Positions 1 to 6,716 of a stretch of 22,582 nt of DNA are shown here, piece by piece; within the stretch, counting starts at the first letter, position 1, and each line of letters opens with the position of its first letter. The stretch comes from an uncultured Clostridia bacterium (GTDB lineage: Bacteria > Bacillota > Clostridia > Oscillospirales > Acutalibacteraceae), in contig CAMNHG010000014.1 of the NCBI GenBank assembly GCA_946539105.1, positions 1-22,582 of the forward strand. The letters run 5' to 3'. The notes beneath the pieces are model-generated. The model did not search any database. It was given only the letters and a program-made list of their open reading frames with translations, and was not told where the DNA came from. A program made the translations under genes and the position numbers.

Positions 1-1
1 T

Positions 2-103
2 TGCAAAGCAAATTTAGCTCCGAAGGAATTTAGCTGTTTCCGAAGGAAACAATTTCGCTCACCGTCAGGTGAATTTAGCTGCGGCGTAAGCCGCAATTTA
101 GCT
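2..103 (-). repeat. Hairpin array 1 (AGCTAAATT linker), inverted orientation
   Basis: On the plus strand the 9-mer AATTTAGCT recurs at 11-19, 27-35, 72-80 and 95-103, with a variant AATTTCGCT at 51-59. Between the copies sit short palindromes: TGCAAAGCA (2-10), CCGAAGG (20-26), GTTTCCGAAGGAAAC (36-50), CACCGTCAGGTG (60-71) and GCGGCGTAAGCCGC (81-94). Read on the minus strand, the direction of the nhaC transcript, this is AGCTAAATT-hairpin repeated. The last linker overlaps the nhaC end and supplies its final serine codon and TAA stop. No U-tract follows, so it is not an ordinary intrinsic terminator. The array may continue past the left edge. It shares palindromes with the array at 3250-3368. 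Confidence 0.9.
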
Positions 104-1789
104 CTTCTTCACGCTGTCTTTTCCGACAATAAACTTAATAACAAAGAGTACTGCGAACATAAGAGCAACGGAGATTCCGAGAACTACAAATACGTTCTGT
201 ATAAAGCCCGAGATTAAGTATCCCACGGCGGCTACGCCTGCAACCGTCAGCGCGTAGGGCAGCTGGGTTGATACGTGGTTAACGTGATCGCACTGTGCGC
301 CGGTAGACGCCATAATCGTCGTATCCGAGATAGGCGAGCAGTGGTCGCCGCATACCGCACCTGCAAGGCAAGCCGAGATGCAGATGATAACCATTGACGG
401 AATGTTGCCGTCGGTAACGCCTGCGAGCTGTGAGCTGAACACGCCGGTAACAATCGGGATAAGAATACCGAAGGTTCCCCAAGATGTACCTGTCGCGAAT
501 GAAAGTCCCAGAGCGACAGCGAACAGCAGCAGCGGAAGCAGAAGCTGTACCGCGTGAGCGTTTTCTACGATCACCTTTACAAACTCAGCCGCGCCGAGAT
601 CCTTTGTGACCGCGTTGAGCGTCCATGCGAATATCAGTATCAAAATAGCGGGAACCATCTGCTTGAAGCCCAAAACAAGCGACTCCATACATTCTGTAAA
701 CTTGAGCACGCGGCGTATCAAATAATAGAATATGATCACTATCAACGCTCCTAACGAGCCGATAGCAAGGCCGGTCGAGGCGTAACAGTTAGCGAACGCG
801 TCAATAATGTTTTCGCCCTCAAAGATACCGCCCGTGTAAAGCATACCGAGCACGCAAAAGCCGATGAGCAGGATAACAGGAAGAATTAAATCGATAACCT
901 TGCCTCTTGAATGTGTGGGTTCGTCGTCCTCCTCATAAACGCTGTTGCGAGTTGTGAACAAATCGCCGTTCATAGCGTTGATCTCGTGAGTTCTCATCGG
1001 GCCGTAATCGGAGTTCGAGAACGAGATAAAGATTACCATAATCATCGTAAGAATAGCGTAGAGGTTGTAGGGAATTGTGCTGATGAAAAGCTGAATTCCG
1101 TTAACGCCCTCAACCGTGCCGCTTACCGCAGCCGCCCATGATGAGATCGGGGCGATAATGCAGACAGGTGCCGCGGTGGCGTCGATTAAATAAGCGAGCT
1201 TTGAGCGCGAGATCTTGTGCTTGTCCGTAACGGGGCGCATAACAGAGCCTACCGTAAGACAGTTGAAGTAGTCGTCAACAAAAATCAAAACGCCGAGCAG
1301 GAAGGTCGCAAAGCTCGCGCCCGCCTTAGACTTGATGTGCTTTGACGCCCATTCTCCGTAAGCGCGGCTTCCGCCCGCGCGGTTCATAAGCACCACAATC
1401 GCGCCGAGCACTACCAAAAATACAAGTATGCCGACATGACCGTAATCGTTGTTTTTAAGATCGACGTCGGCGATATTTGAGATTATACCGTCCTTTACAA
1501 CGACGTTGATGATTCCGACAAAACCTGTACCCATAGATACAGCGTGAATGACCGCGCCGGATATAATACCGATGAACAGCGAGGAATATACCTCTTTTGT
1601 TATCAGCGCCAGACCGATCGCGATTATAGGCGGCAAAAGCGACCACAGCGAACCCATCGCCACGGCTTCCTCTCCCTCACCGATCTTTGTAACCGCCTGG
1701 GTGATCGGAGTCTGCGTAAAACAAAATATGATATACGCGACTATTATGCCGATGAATACCAGGTTTTTGACCAAAGTCTTTTTGTTCAT
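98..1789 (-). CDS. nhaC: NhaC-family Na+/H+ antiporter
   Basis: A 563-residue polytopic membrane protein of the NhaC family, which exchanges cytoplasmic Na+ (or a carboxylate in MleN-like relatives) for protons across the membrane. Family signatures are visible: FVDDYFNCLTVGSVMRP near residues 170-186, FATGTSWGTFGILIPI at 431-446 and GDHCSPISDTTIMAS at 481-495. A hydrophilic acidic loop at about 258-298 splits the two hydrophobic halves. At 563 residues it is longer than many NhaC proteins of around 450-500, mainly from an N-terminal extension and this loop. The ATG at 1789 is preceded by GGGAGA. The stop codon lies inside the AGCTAAATT hairpin array. It is divergent from the aminotransferase. 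The family is firm; the exact substrate (Na+/H+ or an organic acid/Na+ exchange) is not decided by sequence. Confidence 0.88.
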   Translation of the reverse strand: MNKKTLVKNLVFIGIIVAYIIFCFTQTPITQAVTKIGEGEEAVAMGSLWSLLPPIIAIGLALITKEVYSSLFIGIISGAVIHAVSMGTGFVGIINVVVKDGIISNIADVDLKNNDYGHVGILVFLVVLGAIVVLMNRAGGSRAYGEWASKHIKSKAGASFATFLLGVLIFVDDYFNCLTVGSVMRPVTDKHKISRSKLAYLIDATAAPVCIIAPISSWAAAVSGTVEGVNGIQLFISTIPYNLYAILTMIMVIFISFSNSDYGPMRTHEINAMNGDLFTTRNSVYEEDDEPTHSRGKVIDLILPVILLIGFCVLGMLYTGGIFEGENIIDAFANCYASTGLAIGSLGALIVIIFYYLIRRVLKFTECMESLVLGFKQMVPAILILIFAWTLNAVTKDLGAAEFVKVIVENAHAVQLLLPLLLFAVALGLSFATGTSWGTFGILIPIVTGVFSSQLAGVTDGNIPSMVIICISACLAGAVCGDHCSPISDTTIMASTGAQCDHVNHVSTQLPYALTVAGVAAVGYLISGFIQNVFVVLGISVALMFAVLFVIKFIVGKDSVKKS

Positions 1790-1849
1790 TTTCTATCTCC
1801 CTCATTTAATTTTTTCCGAATCGACAAAATTCGGCAAAAGAACACAATT

Positions 1850-1878
1850 ATTTTACCATATTAAAGTGATGAATGCAA
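1850..1878 (-). promoter_or_regulatory. Probable promoter of nhaC
   Basis: On the minus strand TTGCAT (1878-1873) is followed after 17 nt by TAAAAT (1855-1850), about 60 nt upstream of the nhaC ATG. The -35 box is a weak match and the -10 box a good one. The rest of 1790-2066 is AT-rich, with the divergent aminotransferase promoter and nothing else recognisable. Confidence 0.4.
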
Positions 1879-1996
1879 CGATTTTTAGTGCGCAGGTCTT
1901 TTTTTGTACATTTAAGACAAATAACCATACAAAGTTTTATTAAAAGCAACGGTGAAACGGCTTGTAAACCCTGAAAAACACGCTGATAATCAACAC

Positions 1997-2025
1997 TTGA
2001 ACAAACACCGAAACCGTGATATAAT
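1997..2025 (+). promoter_or_regulatory. Promoter of the aminotransferase gene
   Basis: TTGAAC (1997-2002), a 17-nt spacer and a perfect TATAAT (2020-2025) form a strong housekeeping-sigma promoter. It lies about 40 nt upstream of the aminotransferase ATG, which has GGAG as its ribosome site (around 2055). Confidence 0.8.
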
Positions 2026-2066
2026 AAAATTTGGAATTTAAAAAATAATCTTTTGGAGATGATTAT

Positions 2067-3248
2067 ATGGAGTACAAGTTTTCAGACAGAGTTCAAACCC
2101 TTAAGCCCAGCGCGATAAGGGAGATTTTTAAATACGCCGCCGATCCGTCGGTAGTGTCGCTTTCCGCAGGCAATCCGTCCCCGGACGCCTTCCCTGCAAA
2201 GGAGATTGCCGAGATTTCCGCAAAGGTTTTGGCTGAAAATCCGATTTCGGTTTTGCAGTACAGCGTTACCGAGGGCTACGCTCCGCTCAGACAGCACCTG
2301 ATGGAGTATATGAAGCAAAAGCACAACACCGGAACCGACAACGACGATATCCTCATCACCACTGGTGCTCAGCAGATTATGGATTTAAGCTCAAAGGCAC
2401 TTGTTAACGAGGGCGATGTTGTAATCTGCGAGGCCCCGTCGTTTATCGGCTCGCTTAACACCTTCCGCAGCTACAACGCAAAGCTGGTCGGCGTTACCGT
2501 TGAGCCCGACGGTATGAGCACTGCCGAGCTCGAGCAAAAGCTAAAGGAAAACCCCAATGCAAAGCTGATTTACACAATCCCGAACTTCCAAAATCCCTCG
2601 GGCGTTACAATGAGCCTTGAAAAGCGCGAGAGAGTTTATGAGCTTGCAAAGCAGTACGGCGTGCTGATTATCGAGGACAACCCCTACGGCGATTTGCGCT
2701 ACAGCGGAGAGTACCTGCCGAACATCAAGACCTTCGACACCGACGGAATTGTAATTTACGCCGGCTCGTTCTCAAAGGTAATCTCACCCGGAATGCGCGT
2801 TGCCTACACAATCGCGCCCAAGCCGATTTTCCAAAAGCTCGTTGTCTGCAAGCAGGGCAACGACGTTCACACAAATATCTGGTCGCAGTACGTTTGCGAC
2901 GAGTTTATCACCAAGTACGACTTTGACGCGCACCTCGAAAAGCTCAGACAGATTTACACCAAAAAGGCGCAGTTCTGTATGGATTTGCTCGACAAATACT
3001 GCGCTCCGGCGATTACCTACAACAAGATTGACGGAGGACTTTTCATCTGGTGCGATTTGCCGAAGGACGTTGATATGCCGCAGTTTTGCAAGACGGCGGT
3101 GCTCAACAAGGTTTGCGTAGTTCCCGGCAACGCGTTTTTGACCGATGAAAACGACGAGTGCCATAGCTTCAGAATCAACTTCTCAACCCCGACCGACGAA
3201 CAGCTTGAAAAGGGAATTAAAATTCTCGGAAAGCTCGCTAACGCGTAG
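2067..3248 (+). CDS. PLP-dependent aminotransferase (fold I, LysN/MocR-like)
   Basis: A 393-residue class I/II aminotransferase that transfers an amino group between an amino acid and a 2-oxoacid using pyridoxal phosphate in the cytoplasm. Visible residues are the substrate-contact motif PNFQNPSG at 172-179, IEDNPYGDL at 202-210 with the PLP-ring aspartate D204 and Y207, the Schiff-base lysine K237 in SFSKVISPGMR, and the carboxylate-binding arginine R369 in FRINFSTP. It resembles the catalytic half of MocR regulators and LysN (2-aminoadipate aminotransferase) but has no N-terminal GntR helix-turn-helix. It has its own strong promoter and is followed at once by hairpin array 2, then trpS. Substrate is not decided; broad aromatic/aminoadipate/branched-chain use is plausible. 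Confidence 0.9.
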   Translation: MEYKFSDRVQTLKPSAIREIFKYAADPSVVSLSAGNPSPDAFPAKEIAEISAKVLAENPISVLQYSVTEGYAPLRQHLMEYMKQKHNTGTDNDDILITTGAQQIMDLSSKALVNEGDVVICEAPSFIGSLNTFRSYNAKLVGVTVEPDGMSTAELEQKLKENPNAKLIYTIPNFQNPSGVTMSLEKRERVYELAKQYGVLIIEDNPYGDLRYSGEYLPNIKTFDTDGIVIYAGSFSKVISPGMRVAYTIAPKPIFQKLVVCKQGNDVHTNIWSQYVCDEFITKYDFDAHLEKLRQIYTKKAQFCMDLLDKYCAPAITYNKIDGGLFIWCDLPKDVDMPQFCKTAVLNKVCVVPGNAFLTDENDECHSFRINFSTPTDEQLEKGIKILGKLANA

Positions 3249-3249
3249 C

Positions 3250-3368
3250 AGCTAAATTGTTTCCTTCGGAAACAGCTAAATTGCGGCTTGCGCCGCAGCT
3301 AAATTCGCCTTCGGCGAGCTAAATTGCCGCTTCGCGGCAGCTAAATTCACCTTACGGTGAGCTGAATT
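3250..3368 (+). repeat. Hairpin array 2 (AGCTAAATT linker)
   Basis: The linker AGCTAAATT occurs at 3250, 3274, 3297, 3317 and 3339, with AGCTGAATT at 3360-3368. The five intervals are all perfect short stem-loops: GTTTCCTTCGGAAAC (3259-3273), GCGGCTTGCGCCGC (3283-3296), CGCCTTCGGCG (3306-3316), GCCGCTTCGCGGC (3326-3338) and CACCTTACGGTG (3348-3359). Loops are TTC, TTGC or TTAC. The array fills almost the whole gap between the aminotransferase stop and the trpS ribosome site. It is in inverted orientation relative to array 1 at 2-103 and repeats three of its hairpins (one identical, two with loop changes). Function unknown. Confidence 0.92.
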
Positions 3369-3392
3369 AAACCGAATACGGAGGATATATTT

Positions 3393-4502
3393 ATGGAACA
3401 GCAGAAACAGACTATTTTAACCGGCGACCGCCCCACCGGCAGGCTTCATCTCGGCCACTATGTCGGCTCGCTCAAAAGGCGCGTCGAGCTCCAGAACTCC
3501 GGCGAGTTTGACGAGATTAATATTCTTATCGCCGACGACCAGGCATTGACCGACAACGCCGACAACCCGGCGAAAATCCGCGACAACATTATCAACGTTG
3601 TTCTCGATTACCTTTCGGTAGGTATTGACCCCGAAAAGACCACAATATGCGTACAGTCCGCGCTTCCTGCGCTGCACGCGCTCACATTTTACTATATGAA
3701 CCTCGTAACAACCGCCCGTCTCGCGCGCAACCCAACCGTTAAGTCCGAGATTCAGATGCGCGGCTTTGCCGACGAGGGACTCCCAGTAGGTTTTTTTGCC
3801 TATCCTGTATCTCAGGCGGCGGATATCACAGCGTTCAACGCAAATATTGTTCCCGTAGGCGAGGACCAGCTCCCGATGATTGAGCAGACCCGCGAGATTG
3901 TTGAGAAGTTCAACCGCCTCTACGGCAAAACCCTTGTTCTGCCCAAGGCGATTATCCCCGAAAACGAAACCCAGCGTCGTCTTCCCGGCGTTGACGGCAA
4001 GGCTAAGATGAGCAAGTCGCTCGGCAACTGCATTTATCTTTCCGACACCCCCAAGACCGTCAAAAAGCAGGTCAACGGCAAGATGTTCACCGACCCGACT
4101 CACCTGAGAATTGAGGATCCCGGCCACACCGAGGGCAACGTGGTGTTCACCTACCTCGACGCCTTCTGCACCGACGACCACTTTGCTGAGTATCTGCCCG
4201 ACTACAAGAACCTCGACGAGATGAAGGAGCACTACCGCCGCGGTGGTCTCGGTGACGGCACCTGCAAGAAGTTCCTCATCAGCGTGCTCGAGGAAACCCT
4301 GGGCCCAATCCGTGAAAGCCGCGCAAAGTGGGAAAAGGACATCGCCTCGGTTTACGACATCCTCGAAGCCGGAACGAAAAAGGCGAGAGAGACGACAAAC
4401 GAAACCCTCGCGCGTGTTCAAAAGGCAATGCGCATCGACTACTTCGGCGACCGTTCCATCATTAAGGAATGGGAAAAGCTGCTTAAGGAAGCAAACAAAT
4501 AA
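3393..4502 (+). CDS. trpS: Tryptophanyl-tRNA synthetase
   Basis: A 369-residue class I aminoacyl-tRNA synthetase that charges tRNA-Trp with tryptophan using ATP. The HIGH-type signature is HLGH at 19-22 inside GDRPTGRLHLGHYVGSL, the GEDQ element is at 156-159, and the KMSKS loop is at 205-209. The protein is somewhat longer than the common form of about 330 residues. A GGAGG site precedes the ATG at 3393. The leader holds hairpin array 2 and shows no T-box (no specifier domain and no antiterminator/terminator pair), although Firmicute trpS genes often have one. No separate promoter was found, so it may be read from the aminotransferase promoter. A bidirectional terminator follows. Confidence 0.95.
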   Translation: MEQQKQTILTGDRPTGRLHLGHYVGSLKRRVELQNSGEFDEINILIADDQALTDNADNPAKIRDNIINVVLDYLSVGIDPEKTTICVQSALPALHALTFYYMNLVTTARLARNPTVKSEIQMRGFADEGLPVGFFAYPVSQAADITAFNANIVPVGEDQLPMIEQTREIVEKFNRLYGKTLVLPKAIIPENETQRRLPGVDGKAKMSKSLGNCIYLSDTPKTVKKQVNGKMFTDPTHLRIEDPGHTEGNVVFTYLDAFCTDDHFAEYLPDYKNLDEMKEHYRRGGLGDGTCKKFLISVLEETLGPIRESRAKWEKDIASVYDILEAGTKKARETTNETLARVQKAMRIDYFGDRSIIKEWEKLLKEANK

Positions 4503-4512
4503 AATAAAAAAC

Positions 4513-4544
4513 AAAACCTGTTCATCAATCGGTGAACAGGTTTT
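4513..4544. terminator. Bidirectional intrinsic terminator
   Basis: A 12-bp stem, AAAACCTGTTCA (4513-4524) with TGAACAGGTTTT (4533-4544), carries a loop of 8 nt. T-rich runs lie on both sides: a T run just right of the stem on the plus strand, and TTTTGTTTTTTATTTT on the minus strand. It sits between the converging trpS and lipoprotein genes and can stop both. Confidence 0.9.
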
Positions 4545-4563
4545 TTGTATCATCGCGCTAAGG

Positions 4564-5628
4564 CTACTTGTCTATCCAGCCCTTGTAGCCCTCGGTGTAC
4601 TGGTTGTCGGTTATCGGCGTGTAGCGGTTTTGGTCGCCCATATCGTCCAAAAAGCCGTTGTAGGCGCGGTAAATCTCGCCGGTGTTGTTGTCGTAAACGC
4701 GCTCGTATTCCCCGAGCATATCAGAACGTTTCTCCTGAATAATCGTGTCTGACTTGCTTCTCTCCTCAAAAGCCTCCATAACCGGGTCGGGGTCGTTGAG
4801 GGTCGAGGGTACATTGGTTGCGTCCTGCGCGATTTGCTTCCACTGCTGCAAATAATAGTCGGTATAGTTGAACGACTTTGCAATCTGCGCCAGCACCGGA
4901 GCCCAGTTTACAAGCTCACCTTTCGGTGCCCACTGGGTGAAAATGCAGTTGACCTCCCACGCGCCGTAGTTTTTGCCGTTAAAAACAACGTCCTTTGAAT
5001 CCATAACAACCGCCGAATATATGCCCTCGCCGTCAACATTTTCATCTTTAAATGTAGCGTACAGCGACTGATAATCGTGAATCGGCGTGTTGGGGCGAAT
5101 CGACTGCAGCTGAGCCTTGTTATCGGGAACGCAGGAGTTTTGCACGGTGAAATACTCGGTCGAGCCGGCAAACATCGCCTCAAAAAATTCCCTGACTGTT
5201 CCGTCCTGCATCGACAATCCAAAGCCGAGCGCGTCCTTCATTGACGCGTCCTTTGCGGCGTAGGCGTGGTCGATATTCGCAAATCCGACGGTTTTATCGG
5301 GAGCATATACCTGCCACTGCATCTGATTGGCGTCGCCGTTAAATTCCACCTGCCAGCCTGACGGAATTTGCAGGGTGAAATATTGGTTTTGGTACGGCTG
5401 CCACTGAACGCTTGCCCACTCGGCAGGCCTTATATTTACCTCTGCGGCGTTCGGCGCGGGAGCTTGTGTAACCGGAGCGGTGGTGTAGTCGTCCGGTAAT
5501 TCAGACGCTGCGTTTGTTGTGCCGGGGATATCCCCGGGATCTGCCTCGCTTGCAAAGGGGAAAACAGAACAGCCCGAAAGCATTGCCGCCAAAATCAGGC
5601 ACAACGCGGTTGAAATTAGTTTTTTCAT
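4564..5628 (-). CDS. Predicted surface lipoprotein, unknown function
   Basis: A 354-residue protein with a lipoprotein signal peptide: the lipobox LSGC has the lipidated cysteine at residue 20. An Ala/Pro/Thr-rich linker (about 25-65) follows, then a globular part that starts with YFTLQIPSGW, a PsbP/DUF1795-like look often seen in extracellular lipoproteins. The C-terminal stretch has the pattern YERVYDNNTGEIYRAYNGF (near 308-326), which recurs in Firmicute lipoproteins of this type. No catalytic motif was recognised. The ATG at 5628 has an AGAGGG site. It is second in an operon, 13 nt after the lipoprotein gene at 5642-6571, suggesting a joint function on the outer face of the membrane. Confidence 0.82.
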   Translation of the reverse strand: MKKLISTALCLILAAMLSGCSVFPFASEADPGDIPGTTNAASELPDDYTTAPVTQAPAPNAAEVNIRPAEWASVQWQPYQNQYFTLQIPSGWQVEFNGDANQMQWQVYAPDKTVGFANIDHAYAAKDASMKDALGFGLSMQDGTVREFFEAMFAGSTEYFTVQNSCVPDNKAQLQSIRPNTPIHDYQSLYATFKDENVDGEGIYSAVVMDSKDVVFNGKNYGAWEVNCIFTQWAPKGELVNWAPVLAQIAKSFNYTDYYLQQWKQIAQDATNVPSTLNDPDPVMEAFEERSKSDTIIQEKRSDMLGEYERVYDNNTGEIYRAYNGFLDDMGDQNRYTPITDNQYTEGYKGWIDK

Positions 5629-5641
5629 AATATCCCTCTTA

Positions 5642-6571
5642 TCACTTAAAGCTGATTGTGCTCAATAGCTTTTCAAAAGCCTCGACGGATTTATCCGAAC
5701 GGGTGGTTACAAATCCGCTTTTGCCGTTGTTCCTGATCAGGTAAACGTCGCTGCCGTGCTGAGTGTAGTACTCATAGGGTTTGCCGTCGCTGTCGGCGCG
5801 GACGGTGTAAGTGATGTTTCCGACCTGCTTTTGCTCGTATTTTTTATCCTTTTTAAGCTGCTGCTCCACGGTTGTGTTTTTATATTCCGCAATTACAAAG
5901 GCGAAATCCTCGTTGTCCTTATCCTTGCCGAACTTCCAGCTCAGCCTTTTTTCAACGGCGGTGCCGTCGGGAGTTTCTTTCAGCGTTGAAGTTGTGCAGT
6001 AAACGTTGAGCGTGCTGTCAAGGGTGTACTGAATGCCGTCGAACTCAATATTGTTCTCCGTCAAATCGGCGTTTTCGGTGAATTTTACGTTTGCCATTAC
6101 CTTGTCAAACTTTTCCTTGTCAATGCTGTCGGCGAATTTATAGCGAATCGCATAGGCGTCGGCGTCCTTTTGAAGAAACGCGCATTCGTTTTTGCCTGTT
6201 TCGTACATTTGATATGAAACGCCGTTGTATTCCGCGGCAGTGGTTTTTTCGAGCGGAATTTCATCAGCCAGCGTAATGCCGAACATACAGGCGAAGCATA
6301 TGCTTGACTCGTCCTCAAAATTGTAGGTGATGTCCTTTTCCGCAAGCTTGCCGTCGGAGTATTTTTCAATATATCGCTCGACGGTTTTGTAGGCTTCGGG
6401 AGCGGTGAAGCTCATTTGGTTTACGCCGCTGTCCTGAGAGACAACCGCGGCGGTGGTCGGCTGAGCTTGTGCGGACTGCTGACTATCGGCACTGCTCTGT
6501 CCTGCCGACGAGCAGGCGGTCAGTGAAAGGATTGCCAAAGCGGACATACCTGCGGCTAAGATTTTTTTCAT
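5642..6571 (-). CDS. Predicted lipoprotein with possible internal duplication
   Basis: A 309-residue lipoprotein. The start is taken at the ATG at 6571, with AGGAGGG about 9 nt upstream and the signal peptide beginning directly. The longer frame back to 6625 adds 18 residues that do not look like a signal sequence. The lipobox is LTAC within the first 20 residues, followed by a Ser/Gln/Ala/Thr-rich linker. The folded part seems to hold two related segments. Each has a 'G-x-x-Y' strand, then an 'F/Y-x-x-x-x-A/S-D-x-Y-x-I-R' core, and ends in 'FDKVMANVKF' or 'FEKLLSTISF'. No enzyme motif is visible. It is first in a two-gene lipoprotein operon. Confidence 0.8.
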   Translation of the reverse strand: MKKILAAGMSALAILSLTACSSAGQSSADSQQSAQAQPTTAAVVSQDSGVNQMSFTAPEAYKTVERYIEKYSDGKLAEKDITYNFEDESSICFACMFGITLADEIPLEKTTAAEYNGVSYQMYETGKNECAFLQKDADAYAIRYKFADSIDKEKFDKVMANVKFTENADLTENNIEFDGIQYTLDSTLNVYCTTSTLKETPDGTAVEKRLSWKFGKDKDNEDFAFVIAEYKNTTVEQQLKKDKKYEQKQVGNITYTVRADSDGKPYEYYTQHGSDVYLIRNNGKSGFVTTRSDKSVEAFEKLLSTISFK

Positions 6572-6687
6572 TTGTTTACCCTCCTGAGTATATAATTTTT
6601 CATAATAATCATAGCATAAACACATTTTATCCGCTATGGCATATTCCTGCTATTTGGCTTATCTATGCGGCTTTTGGGGCAAAATAA

Positions 6688-6712
6688 AAACCTCGCCGTA
6701 TAGACGAGGTTT
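6688..6712 (-). terminator. Intrinsic terminator after the LuxR-type gene
   Basis: The stem AAACCTCG (6688-6695) pairs with CGAGGTTT (6705-6712) around a 9-nt loop. On the minus strand the stem is followed by TTTTTATTTT. It lies just past the stop of the LuxR-type gene at 6717. Confidence 0.85.
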
Positions 6713-6716
6713 GTTG

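Noticed and set aside
2..103. CRISPR array
   Set aside because: The constant unit is only 9 bp and the variable parts are 7-15 nt palindromes, not spacers. No cas genes are present.
1548..1943. 131-codon plus-strand frame running from nhaC into the intergenic space
   Set aside because: It is antisense to NhaC, crosses the nhaC promoter and has no ribosome site or domain.
3250..3368. Series of intrinsic terminators after the aminotransferase
   Set aside because: None of the stems is followed by a T-run; the linker AGCTAAATT takes that place each time.
3417..4553. 378-codon antisense frame over trpS
   Set aside because: It is the shadow of trpS, has no ribosome site, starts inside the terminator, and its composition is that of a reversed coding strand.
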